Positions 33,453-44,999 of a DNA stretch of 64,000 nucleotides are shown here, one piece after another (position 1 is the first letter of the stretch; every line of letters starts with the position of its first letter). A program made the position numbers and the translations under genes. A model generated the notes under the pieces. The model saw only the letters and a list, made by a program, of their open reading frames with translations. It was not told the DNA's origin and made no database searches. The stretch is from Takakia lepidozioides (lineage: Eukaryota; Streptophyta; Takakiopsida; Takakiales; Takakiaceae): NCBI GenBank assembly GCA_030704615.1, contig CM060733.1, positions 68,386,001 to 68,450,000 on the forward strand, written 5' to 3'.

Positions 33453-34615
33453 AGCTTTCTGCCGCTTCCTTAATATCCAATTCTACAATGACGAGTTCAA
33501 GAATTGGCCCAATGTTATAAAAGAATCTTATGTCGATACCCCTTTTCACCACTGGAATGGTTGGAGATGGAATGCATAGAGAATGCTTCCCTTGTTTTTT
33601 GCACTGTCTCCACGGCAGACCGACGATCGTTGAAGCTTTTGGTGTTCAATTGCGTGATGATTGATGATTTGATGATTGATGTTGGTAAACATGACAACCC
33701 ATACCATATGAAGTCGCCAAAAGGTTTATTGTTCAGAAACACACTGATGAGAATAAAAGTCAATCAGAATTTGAAATGGCTCATTTCTGTTGGGCTCATG
33801 GTGCAGAGGTTCATGTGGAAAGGTTCTCTTGGGAGCCCATTGGGAAGGGTGACATAGTCATGACTGGAATTAATGAAGTGAAGTCCTTCATCAGCAGGTT
33901 GTTACAAATGTCAACATCTAATCATGATGAAGGAGCTCCGAAACACTTGTGTATAAAAGTGATTGAGCATGGTGAAACATTATGTAATAATTTGCCGTCA
34001 TATTAACAGTAACAAGAGGAGAATTTTGAGTGCCATCGTGGATAGAGTGCCACAAGAATGAAGGAGATGAACGGTTACTCTGGAGCAAAAATTATCATTT
34101 TTTGGCTACATTGGTGAGGGACCTCTCCGAAAGTACAATGGGTTCAATTTGATTGTTAGGGGCACTCATTGTAATAATCTCTCCAGAAACAACCTCTTCG
34201 GAAACAACCAACAATTGCCTGTTGAGCTGACACCAAAATCCCATTAAAAGTCCTCCATTGAACTAACATTGTACGATTTTACCATTGAACGAACTGGACG
34301 ACTGGACCTAACAATCCAACAATAAGTTGGGGGAAATAACAATAATTTTGGGGACTAGCAAAAATAATTTGGGGATGAGAGCAGAGAAGGCGTGGGGATG
34401 GATGTAGACAAGCGAGCGGGTCACACTAGCGGTCATTTGTTTTTTATTTTTAAAAATATAAAGCAACCGCCATATTTGCGGCGCCGTCATATTATTAATA
34501 ATAGAATGACTGCATATAGACGCCTCTTGAAGGGAGCGTAAATTATGGTGTCTCTTAATAATAGAAAATAATGCAACTGTCACTTGGCGGTCGCTGCTTT
34601 TTGTTAGTTTAAAAA
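33453..34615. other. unassigned, low coding signal
   Basis: Short unrelated frames only. The longest protein-like piece (33776-34004, AEVHVERFSWEPIGKGDIV...) matches no family I know. From 34300 the sequence is AT-rich. Confidence 0.3.
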
Positions 34616-36060
34616 ATGAAGCAACCTCTTCACTTTGTTATTTTATTTTCTATGGAATTCTCGGGTAGATATATATATTTTGTGGCACAATACTTAAGTT
34701 CTTGGACTAGAGAGTACGTGAACATTAATAGTGTGGATTGTGTTGTTGAGCACATACTATACAATAATTTTATATTCCAGAAAGAACCATTTTTTTTTCC
34801 ATGAACTTATTGACTATTAGATATCCAATCATTGTCCGAGGAAAGCCCACTTCATGTGCGAAGAGTTGAAAAAAACACTTGAAAACAAACAAATAAACTA
34901 CCTTGCTTCGTATATTGAAATAAACAATTTATTTTTTTCCATGAATTTATTGAGTATTAGATATCCTATCATTGTCCGAGGAAAACCCACTTCATGTGTG
35001 AAGAGTTGAAATAAATACTTGAAAACAAACGAATAAACTGCCTTACTTCATATAATGAAGAAACCAATTTATTTTTTTCCATGAATTTATTTAGTAATAT
35101 ATCCATTCATTGTTCCAGGAAAGCTATTTTCCGGGAATTTCCAGGGACCAAAAATACTTGAAATTCCATATCTCCCACCCCGCAGGTCCAAAAATCATGA
35201 GAATAAGCCGGTGCATCCCTACTATACAGATATCCAACCATTGTCCGAGGAAAGCCCACTTCATGAGTAAAGAGTTGAAAAAAACACTTGAAAACAAACA
35301 AATTAACTATTGAAAAATTCAATTGAGTTTTTCCATGAATTTATTTAGTAATATATCCAATCATTGTTCCAAGAAGGCCCACTTTGCTATTTTTCACCAA
35401 TTTCCAGCGTCCATGTGTGAACCGGTGTTGTACCAATATTGGTATTTGGACATACCAGACTAGTACTGGTAGTGAATTATGGACTAAATTTGAGACATGG
35501 CAGGCACTGGTATTACATTAATTTGACAATTTTAGATATTGGACTCGTATAAGTAAAAGGAATTGAGTATATTTTATGGTCTGGTAGTTCAAGGTATGGT
35601 CTGAAGGTCAATTCTTTTTCTCAGGGTATTGAAATTTTCTTCAATCTACTAAATATTTCATATACATATCCTTGCAATATTCATATATTTCCCCCCATAT
35701 GAGATGGAAAAAAACAAATATTGATACCCTACTAATATACAACCACAATTTTATGTTATATACCCCTCATATACCCTACCCGGCCCCCTTACCCCACTAC
35801 CAGGACCATACCAGTATTGGGAAATGTGGGCCCTTGTGATACCAGAATCAGTCTGGTATCGTATTTTCGTGATACCAGTCCAACATTGGTGTGAACACTT
35901 CATTTTGCACCTAGGCTCTTGGACTATATAGTACGTGATCAGTCATAGTGTGGACTGTGTCGTTGAGCACATACTATACAGTCATCTTATATTCCAGAAA
36001 GAACCAAGTATATATATATATTTGCAGATGTAACCATATAAAAGAGCAAATCATTGTCCA
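34616..36060. repeat. AT-rich degenerate repeats
   Basis: A ~140-bp unit carrying ATTGTCCGAGGAAAGCCCAC and ACTTGAAAACAAACAAATAA recurs at about 34800, 34937, 35079 (partial), 35225 and 35336, with a last trace at 36048. A separate ~110-bp segment (TTGGACTAGAGAGTACGTG ... TATTCCAGAAAGAACCA) occurs at 34690-34790 and again at 35910-36006, direct orientation. 35420-35900 is rich in ACCAGT/ACTGGT words. No gene. Confidence 0.7.
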
Positions 36061-36129
36061 AGGAAAGCCCCGACGTCGCAGAGGGGTTGGCGCGCCTGGG
36101 GTCCTGGCGTCACTACCCCCCCCCCCCCC

Positions 36130-36296
36130 CCCCTAAACGTAGTAGTGCCATTTACGATGGTGCATATATCGGAGGACATGACACCGTTGTCTACTACACC
36201 AAAGGGGAGCAGGCTGCATCCATTGTCTTCACCTACCGACACCCTATCAGTCATGAGCTTGTTGAGAGGCCAATCGAGGTTCCAGCTTCTTGGTGA
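36130..36296 (+). pseudogene. unknown composite-element protein, C-terminal tail (ORF-A3)
   Basis: SAIYDGAYIGGHDTVVYYTK ... HPISHELVERPIEVPASW, stop at 36294-36296. It aligns with the C-termini of ORF-A1 and ORF-A2. It begins just after a 19-20 base run of C (36115-36134), upstream of which there is no homology. It lies 576 bp before the second transposase copy, same strand. Confidence 0.7.
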
Positions 36297-36871
36297 CAAT
36301 AGTGCAACACGGCAGCAAATTCCCAACTTAGCTGAGCATGGATTGCATGCATACTTTTGGCTTACCTCGGCTTGTGAGGGCATGCATACTTGTCATAGTT
36401 CATTATATGAATTAAAATTTTCCTTTGAACCAAAGTTCCACTTTTTGTGCACTGCTGAATTTTGTTGAATGTTGACTTTTGCCTAAGAGGGTCCAGCACT
36501 CAAGCTTGTAATCTGACCCTCTGGAATGCCACATCTCTTTCAATTCCCTCTGTCCATCGGGAAGGTGCTTGCACGCTTGCCCCCCCACGCTTCTCGTCAG
36601 ACGCCGCAATTATTGGTTTGCGCAGGGCACCTGCACAGGTCTGTAGCCTTCTGACTGCATATCGTTGGCAGTTATTGCGCAAAGGCCAGGGGCCGCATTT
36701 CGGAGAGAAGGTTCATGAAAACTCTGACAGTGCATTTTTGGGAGTGTGGGTTCGCCGGATTCGCTCGCTCCTAAAGATCGGCCCTGCATTGCTTTGCCTC
36801 GCTGCATTCCCCCTTCTCCCAGGGCGCTTGCCCGACCGCCTTGCGCGCGCAGTCTTCTGTGCATATCTCCC

Positions 36872-37628
36872 ATGGTTGAAAACTCGAGCGCTATAATGTA
36901 CTGCCCTCCTCAGGAGCACAGAGCTACATTTCGATGCACAGGGGGAATCTGTCGGGTTATGGAGAAATATCTCTGCGTCCGATACCACCTGAAACCGGGG
37001 TCAGTACTCATGGAGGAGGAAATGAAGGATTCAAATGGTGTACTAGAAAGTATCGTTGTGCTCCACGATGATTTCGGCGACGACAGGGAATGGCAAGTTC
37101 CACCATCGGACAGCATCATATACAGGGCTATTGGGGGCTTCATTTGTCCGCCAAATGCGCCTTCTTTCCTGTTGCCTTCCACGAAAGAATCCGCGAATCT
37201 GAGAGTTGGTACGTCAAAGAGATAAATCCGCAACGAAGTTAATCCAAAGCCTCCCCCATCAATGAAAACAAGCGAGGACCAGGTTGTTCACAATCTGTCG
37301 GACTCAGATGAGGTCATGGAAGTTCCAAGATCATCTTGGAGATCAAGAAAGTCCTCAATGAACATCAGTGGACGAGCGAGTCATATTCCCAGTACGAGCT
37401 CAGCAACTCGATCCATTCTTGATATTCTGCGAGGGCTGCATACGGAGGGACACCGCTCCGAGCTGGCTGCGCTGGACCACAACAAGTTCACAATCAAATC
37501 CGTGACACACCTTCCCGCAGACGTCGACGCCAATATCTTCTTTGAGTTCCCTCCTCAAACGGACAATTCTAGGGCGTCCCGAATGTTGACAGATATGGAT
37601 AGGAAACATGACGGTCATCCTTGGTGCG
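36872..37628 (+). pseudogene. second transposase copy, N-terminal part
   Basis: Starts MVENSSAIMYCPPQEH and follows the TE1 copy: GGICRVMEKYLCVRYHLKPGSV, EWQVPPSDSIIYRA, STKESANLRVG, a stop at 37223-37225, then SDSDEVMEVPRSS, RSELAALDHNKFTIKSVTHL and DMDRKHDGHPWC. It is cut after GGTGCG by the R1 element at 37629. The protein would continue at 28567 (minus). Joining the two edges and dropping one GTGCG restores the frame (HPWC then VTRTT), which matches HPWCVTKTS of TE1. Confidence 0.8.
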
Positions 37629-38352
37629 TGTCGCGCACCTCACTTCGGTAAGCTCCCCCCTCAAGTCATAGTTACGTGCTTGATGCTCGCGCCTAACTCC
37701 CAACCTGGCCGCCGGGCCAACTTGGAGCTCCGGCTGCTCACCGAGACATAACGGTCCCCCTTTGATCTCCCAAAGAACCCTCCAACGATTTAGAACCAGC
37801 GGAATTCCCTTGGTACTTGGCAGTCCGGAACAGCTCCCCACTCTTTGGTCGCTTTCCGGCTCGCTCGCTTACTCACTAGTTTTTGGTCACCAACGGGCTT
37901 GCACCGTTCTCGGGGTTACTACTCCCTATATATACTTCTGTAGCTGTCCGCGGGGGTTTCACAAACAACCATGCCATTTTATGGCGAACCACCACGAACA
38001 CCCTCGACTCCCGGTGATGAGTCGCGGTGAGTCTTGGCCCACCCACCACGGCCCCTATGAACCGTGATGAGTCCCAAGACTCCCTACGACTCCCACCACG
38101 AGGTCTCCACCCCAGGGTGAGTCCTATGCCACCCCCACTAAGTCCCGCTAAGCTACCACCACCCCTCGTGGAGCCACCCCCACCGCAACCCGGTGTGTGG
38201 GGCTCCACCTAGTGAGCGCCTCCGCCTCCTTGAGTGCCTTGGGCACTCAAGGGTGCTTCAACCCCCCATACCTATCGCTGCCACTGCCCCCACCACAGGG
38301 GCAACCCCTCTTGTGTCCCGACCCCCTGCCCTCAAGGCAAAGGGCCGCGACA
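37629..38352 (-). repeat. R1 3' LTR (complete, 724 bp)
   Basis: Complete LTR with 5'-TG...CA-3' ends. Preceded by GTGCG at 37624-37628. It has TATATATA at about 37927-37934 (possible TATA region, minus strand) and the CTTGAGTGCC/GGCACTCAAG inverted pair at about 38233-38252. Confidence 0.9.
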
Positions 38353-38912
38353 CACACCCCTACCAACAGGGAGTCGATGTCCTCATCGGCTTGTCCATTT
38401 TGTGGAAACGAACATCCAAGTTGTGGCGTCCCACATCAAGGAGTTTGTTTCCGTACCATGGCGTCCCATGGCAAAGAACCAAACCCCTCACTTGACTCTA
38501 CTCTCCACTAGCTAGTTCGGCCGACTTCTTCCAAGTCCCGGCCAAGGGTGGAGCCTCTCCAGCTCCTCCCAGTGCACTCTTCTTGGCCTACTTCAAGGCC
38601 AAGGAACGATCCTCCCCGAGGATCGAATCGCCTTACTGCAACAACATTGCTTGCGACCGGTCATGATGCTGCTTTTGGCATCACCTTGAGGAAGGGTTCA
38701 CCTCGAACCCTCTTTGACTAGGATAACCTTGAACCAACCGCGCACCCCAATCACTACAATTGGGTCCGCCTTGGAATGCTGGCCTGAGGTACGGGAACAC
38801 GCCGAAGCCGTACTACGACTTCGTCCCGAGGCTACACGATTATAGTACGTGAACGGAAGCACGTAGCTTCCGCATTAGCCCACACTACAAAGCAACCCCC
38901 TCGGTAACGCAG
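38353..38912. other. R1 internal remnant without integrase
   Basis: 560 bp between the RNase H stop and the 3' LTR. No HHCC, DDE or chromodomain motif found in any frame. A normal integrase would need about 1.2-1.4 kb, so it is deleted or lost. Confidence 0.6.
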
Positions 38913-41900
38913 TTATAGTATGCGTACCCTCCGTACCTTCCGGATCTTCCTTTGGAGCGCCGTCTCGCCCCTGTACACCAACAAGAGCTGTTGCTTTCTA
39001 CTTAAAGCATCGGCCACCACGTTGTCCCGTCCCGGTTTGTACTGGATATCCACGTCGAACACCGCCAAAGTGTCTTGCCACCTAAGTTGTTTTGGGGACA
39101 ACTTGGGCTGCGTGGCAAAATACTTCACCGTGACATTGTCCGTGAACACCTTCACTGGGTTGGAACCAACATAGTGCCGCCAAAGCTCAAGACAGTGCAC
39201 CACCGCCTTCATCTCTTTCTCGTGCGTCGGCCACCGTCGCTCCACTTCATTCAGTTTCTTACTTTCGTAAGCCACTGGACGTCCATCTTGCATCAATACA
39301 CCCCCAATCGCGAAGTCCGATGCATCTGTATGAATCTCGAACGGACGTTCAAACTCCGGGATTTTCAAGACTGGAGCTTCCGCCATCCGCTGCTTCAATT
39401 CAGCAAAAGCTTGGCCACAAAAAGTGTTCCATGCCCAGACTTTGGATTTACACAGAAGGTCTGACAGCGGCCCCGCGATCTTGGCGAAATTTCTCACATA
39501 CTTCCGGTAATAGGAGGCGAGTCCTAGGAAGGATCGCACTCCCGGGACTGAAGTCGGAGGCTCCCAGTCCAAGATTGCCCTCACCTTCCTGTCATCCATT
39601 CTGATCCCATCCTGTGTAATCACATGCCCCAGGAACTCCACTTTTGTGACCCCGAATTCGCACTTTGAAGCTTTGGCATACAACTTGCCTTCCCGCAATT
39701 TCAAGAACACCCTTTTGAGGTGCTCCAAGTGCTCCTCCTTTGTTTTCGAATACACCAAGATGTCGTCGATGTACACGATCACAAAGTCATCCAACCACTC
39801 CTGGAGAAGGTCGTGCTAAAGGTCACGGGAGCGTTGGTGAGTCCAAAAGGCATCACCAAGAACTCATATGAACCATACCTTGTCCTGCACGCGGTCTTCT
39901 CCTCATGTCCTTCCGCCACTCGAATTTGATGATAGCCGGAGCGCAGATCGATCCGGCTGAAATACTTCGCTCCTACCAACCGATCGAAAAGGTCGTCGAT
40001 CCTTGGCAAAGGGTACCGGTTTTTGATAGTCACCTTATTCAAAGCCCTATAATCGACACACATCCGCAGCGTCCCATCCTTCTTGTCTGCGAATAGCACC
40101 GGGGCTCCGTAAGGTGACTTACTCGGCCGGATGTACCCCTTTGACATTAGATCTTTGAGCTGATTCTTCAGCTCGACCAACTCTCTGTGGCTCAACCGGT
40201 AGGGCGCCGTGGCAGGCGGTTCCGATCCCGGTATCACCTCAATCTTGTGGTCAACTCCTCTTCGCGGTGGCAAGCCGCTTGGTAAATCCTCCGGCATCAC
40301 ATCCTGGTATTTCTCCAAGATCCCCTTGATCCAATCTGGGCTCGGCTCCCCATCGCCTTCTCCCATCACTTCTCTAATGTAGAGCAAAAACTGGGGCTCG
40401 TGTGCCTCCTCTACGGCCCACTCCCTTGCTGACAGAAGGTTTATTCGCCCTCCCACAGGTTTGGGCGTTTCTAACACTCGTAAGACCTCGCCACCATTCC
40501 CACATGGCAGCGTGACTACTCTCTTGCGGCCATCTATGACTGCTCCAGATTTGCTCAAAAAGGTCATCCCCAAAATGAGATTCACTCCATCGATTTCGCA
40601 GATGGTGAAGTTCTCACGTCCCTCCCAACTCCCCAGTTGAAGAGGAACATCAAACGCCAACCTTGTCGGTTCTCCTTTGGCAGAACGCACCTCAATAGAG
40701 GCCCTCACGTCACTTGTCGGGAGTCCCAGCTTTTGTGCCGTTGCCGGTGTCATGAAGGAGTGCGACGCTCCTGTGTCCACCAACAACGACACGTTAGTTC
40801 CGGATATTATCCCATCCACGAACAATAACTGACTCCCTTTACGTAAGGCGCCAGTTTCCTGATACAACTCACAAGAAAATTTGCCTACCTTGCAAGTCTT
40901 GGCGACCACCGCTTCCACCAAGCGACTGATGGTATCTTCCGACAGCTCTGTGGTTGCCCGAGTCATGTTCAATTGCCAGGGCTTCGTGCACTTCTTGGCC
41001 ATGTGCCCGGGCTCCCCGCAATTGAAACACACTCCATCAAAGGTCGCCTTCTGTCCGCCATAGGCCGCTCCACCCGCTTTTCCTTTCGAAGCACCGGGTG
41101 CTGCCTTGACTTGTGAAGGCCCTCTCTTCGATTTCCACGTGCCATTGTCGCCGCGTGGCCTATCCCACTTCTTTTCCGGTCGGAAGGAGTCACCTTCCCG
41201 CCGGGTCTTCTTGTGGTTCACCTCTGTATGGCCTTGTCTTTCACCCTTAGGGACATCCGAGAAACATTCAACCCTCTCAATTGCCTCGTTCAAAGTCTTA
41301 GGTGGCTTCTCCTCCAACTTCCACCTGGCCCCTTGGGCCAGGCCCGCCACAAAGTTGAAGACCATTTCTGGTTCTGCCATGTCCGTGACTTCGAGCAACA
41401 GCACATTGAAAGCCTGGACATATCCCCGAATGTCATCTGTTTGCTTCAAATTCCTCATCTTGTCCCGGGCGAGCCAGGACGCGTTGAGGGGCACAAATTG
41501 CCTCTGAATCAATTCCCTGAACCCACTCCAGTTCAAGGTTTCCGGGCTTGGGCCTCGGTCGTGAAGGCGTTTCTGCCACCATTGTTGAGCATAGCCCCTC
41601 AAATAGGTGGGAGCCATTTCCACTCGATCCTCGTCACTCAACTTGGCCGCCCGGAAGTACTGCTCTAGCTCCAAGAGCCAGGTGTTGAGTGCCTTCCGAT
41701 TTTGGACGCCCTCGAAGGTGTCGGGTTCCTTAGGCTTCACCTTAAACTTTGCCTTAGTGGAAGTAGCATTAGCCGCCTTCAACACGTCTTTCAATGTCCC
41801 GCCAAATTGTGCGAACAACCCTTCCCAAAAGGCTGCCGGCATGGGAGGCATCTGTTGGTCGGTTGGAGCTCTCAGGGATTCCTCAGGCTCCGACTCCTCA

Positions 41901-42050
41901 GATTCCTCCCGCTCTTGAGTGGCCTCGTTTTCGGAAACATGAATCGCTTCCCCAAACGGCCGCCTCGGTGACACGTCGCCCCCATCGGGCTCACCAGGAT
42001 CATCATCTTTTGGGCCGTTCCGCTTTCGCTTTGGCTTGCCCGACCCCATG
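38913..42050 (-). pseudogene. R1 gag-protease-RT-RNase H polyprotein (one frameshift, no integrase)
   Basis: Start chosen at [12 protein letters not shown] (ATG at 42050); upstream codons overlap the PBS. Gag domain with [24 protein letters not shown] and FVAGLAQG, then a knuckle [14 protein letters not shown], protease [12 protein letters not shown] (active-site DTG) and the LILGMTFL flap region. RT has [33 protein letters not shown] and [10 protein letters not shown] frameshift at about 39795-39815 separates this from the second frame (39794-38913), which opens with YIDDILVYS and continues through GHVITQDGI, FLGLASYYRKYVRNF, RNase H IHTDASDFAIGGVL, YESKKLNEVERRWPTHEKE, VFTDN and RDNVVADALSRK. 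Otherwise well preserved, so it is younger than elements A and B. Confidence 0.9.
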
Positions 42051-42090
42051 ATGAGGCCAATCCCAAGGACGATCGCGTACTGAACTCTAT

Positions 42091-42102
42091 GCTCTGATAC
42101 CA
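42091..42102 (-). promoter_or_regulatory. primer-binding site of R1 (initiator Met tRNA type)
   Basis: Minus strand reads TGGTATCAGAGC two bases inside the 5' LTR. This is the standard plant LTR-retrotransposon PBS complementary to the 3' end of initiator-Met tRNA. Confidence 0.9.
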
Positions 42103-42104
42103 AG

Positions 42105-42661
42105 TGTCGCGCACCTCACTTCGGTAAGCTCCCCCCTCAAGTCATAGTTACTCGCTTGATGCGCGCGCCTAACTCCCAACCTGGCCGCCGGGCCAACTTG
42201 GAGCTCCGGCTGCTCACCGGGACATAACGGTCCCCCTTTGATCTCCCAAAGAACCCTCCAACGATTTAGAACCAGCGGAATTCCCTTGGTACTTGGCAGT
42301 CCGGAACAGCTCCCCACTCTTTGGTCGCTTTCCGGCTCGCTCGCTTACTCACTAGTTTTTGGTCACCAACGGGCTTGCACCGTTCTCGGGGTTACTACTC
42401 CCTATATATACTTCTGTAGCTGTCCGCGGGGGTTTCACAAACAACCATGCCATTTTATGGCGAACCACCATGAACACCCTCGACTCCCGGTGATGAGTCG
42501 CGGTGAGTTTTGGCCCACCCACCACGGCCCCTATGGACCGTGATGAGTCCCAAGACTCCCCACGACTCCCACCACGAGGTCTCCGCCCCAGGGTGAGTCC
42601 TATGCCACCCCCACTAAGTCCCGCTCAGCTACCACCACCCCCACCGCAACCCGGGGTGTGG
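42105..42661 (-). repeat. R1 5' LTR (truncated by the inversion breakpoint)
   Basis: Matches 37629-38352 from the inner edge to ACCGCAACCCGG, then diverges into TNP2 sequence. The missing outer end is at 28573-28729. Confidence 0.9.
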
Positions 42662-44999
42662 CATGTCCCGGCTCTCAATCTTCTACGAGTTGTAAGCAAA
42701 AAATAAGTAAGCCCACACATGGGCTGAATTGTTCTAGTACTAGTTTGTTCTAATGCTTCTAGAATCAAGGACCCTGTAAACCAGTGCAATACTTCTTATC
42801 CCAGGTACAAGTCCGAAATGCATCCCTCCATACAGATGATTCCATTGAATGTCCTCAAATTTCTCATATGAAATTGCACCGAGTTGAGGGTTTATGACAA
42901 ATTATATGGAAATTTCGTGATGCGCAAGATCTGAAAATCTGGCACCTCCTTGATCCCATGCATATTGAGACGAATGTGTGCTCGTCACTTCTTCGTGTAC
43001 TGGCAAACTTAACCGGGGGGAAGAAAAAGCTGAGTGGTGATCACCTTGGTGTGAGGCGAGAGCTCCAAGCCCAAAACCGTATGCAACTACTATGGCCTCA
43101 AGAAGATGGTGTGGACATGAACAATGTTAGGGCGCCAACTTGGACATGGACAAAGGAGGAATGAAAGCAAGTCCAAACCACAATACGAGGTATCCGGACC
43201 CCAACCGGGTATGGCGCATCTCTACGCAACAAATTTGAGGATGCCGCCACCATCCATGGTTTGAAGTCTCATGACTACCACAACATTTTGCAAGACATCC
43301 TTCCCGTTGCAATAGGGCATTCGAAAAGCCGTCTATCGACTGGGGGACTTGTTCCGCTGGATGTGCACAAAAGAGATGGAAGAGAAGGATTTCGAACGAA
43401 TGAAAGTGGAGGCGGCCACAGTGTTGTGTATGTTGGAGATGCATCTTCCCCATAATTTCTTTGACCTCCAAGTGCACTTGGTAGTGCATTTGGTGGAGGA
43501 GGCCGAGATTGCCGGTCCAGTCCATGCTCGTTGGATGTACTTTCTTGAGCGCTATATGAAGGACTTGATAGCACATGTGCGGCAAAGGGCGCATCCCGAG
43601 GGTAGTATGGCGGAGGGGTACACCTTGCAGGAGGCTATGGTTCTATGTACGGAGTACATGAAGAGGGTGGACAAAGACGCTCGTGGAAGGAAGAGGGGGA
43701 TGTAAAAAGCAAGGAGCAAGTTTTGCCAAATAAGTCCAAGAGGGTGAAGCTTTCCGTCACATTGGTAGAGCAAGCACATGCATTTGTGTTGAAGAACACC
43801 CCGTGTATAGTGGATTGGAGGCAAGACATGCGAATGAGAATGCACGGCGGTTGGAAGCTAGTCACACTTGGAGAAGCACACATGGACGGGATCAGGCGCG
43901 TGCATCACGAGGGCGAGGCCGCGGGCGAGGGCCGGTTTCCGCTTTGCCTTCTGATTTGCAGCAATTGAGACCCTTCCGTCATTGGCTTCGGAGTGCAGTT
44001 GAGCATGAAATGAACACGGTGAGGTGGTGTCACTCTTGGTGTGCGAGCTAGCGAGGGGGCCATCCCAATATGCCCTTTCCTTCACCTCAATGTGGGTTCA
44101 TGGTCGCCATTTCCGCATCCGTTCTCTTGACATGCACTGGAAGACCACTTTTGACTCCGGTTTGTGTGCGACATATTGGAAAGATTCCATTTCAAGCACA
44201 AGGGACACTCGACCCGAAAGAAGCAAGCTTGAATATATTGGGGATCTTGATGCCATTTGCAACTTCAGTATGATAAGTATCGACCTATTATTTTCAAGGG
44301 GAGGTGGTTCCGATCCAACACTGTAGAGGCAAATGCAACACTACAACAAGATGAATGTGGCTTCATGTCAATGCGGATAGGATCATTCCTTGTTGTTGCA
44401 TCACTAACGAGCCGTTTGCATGGCCTTCCGATATGGAGCAAGTCTTCTTTTCCGCGGATATTAGATCGGGCAATTGGAAGGTGGTTGTGCTGGTTGTGCA
44501 TGCTCGGCCAAGAGGAAGGCGCATTTATCATGGCGAGGGTTCTAAGTGGGGTACGGAAGATGAAGACCCACGGGATCATGAAGAGGAGGGGGAAGAGGCC
44601 GTGCAAGAGGAAGAGGAGGCCGAGGATGAGCCGGTAGAGATGATAATGCATGGGTGGAGGCAATTGAGGAACAACTGGCCTATGAGGATCATTCAGCCGG
44701 TGCATGAGCCACATCATGGGTATACGGATGATGATTCGCCATGTGATGAGGCTTCAGATAGGGAGGACATTAATGTTGATCATGATCATGAGTACGCTAG
44801 AGAAGATTTGGAGCTTGACAATGAAGATGACCCTCCCGATGATATTCCGGAGTAGTAGTATCCGTAAGACTATTAGCACCGAGCTATTTGCATCCTACGA
44901 GTTCTCGCTGGATGCTTGGGACCTCAGGATACAACATGAGTGGGATGTGTATGACAGACCTAAGGTTGTTTTGAGACCGGGATCGCGTAGAGGGGCATA
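42662..44999 (+). pseudogene. CACTA TNP2 transposase, 3' half
   Basis: Continuation of the gene cut at 28730. Visible: WHLLDPMHIETNVCSSLL (about 42930-42985), WTWTKEE then a stop, ATIHGLKSHDYHNILQDILP (43247-43305), FFDLQVHLVVHLVEEAEIAG and RWMYFLERYMKDLI (43460-43575), HPEGSMAEGYTLQEAMVLC. Further on, QAHAFVLKNTP (about 43770) and a DUF4216-like YDKYRPIIFKGRWFRSN (44265-44315). A very acidic tail (HDHEYAREDLELDNEDDPPDD) ends near 44853. Several frameshifts and stops. Role: transposase of an En/Spm-type DNA transposon. Confidence 0.85.

Larger units (their letters stand above)
37629..42661 (-). mobile_element. R1 Ty3/gypsy LTR retrotransposon, minus strand
   Basis: 3' LTR 37629-38352 (intact, ends TGTCGCGGCC...GCGCGACA on the minus strand), internal region 38353-42104, and 5' LTR 42105-42661 missing its outer ~157 bp (found at 28573-28729). 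The two ends carry the duplication GTGCG. PBS at 42091-42102. The internal region holds gag, protease, RT and RNase H but no recognisable integrase. Confidence 0.9.
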
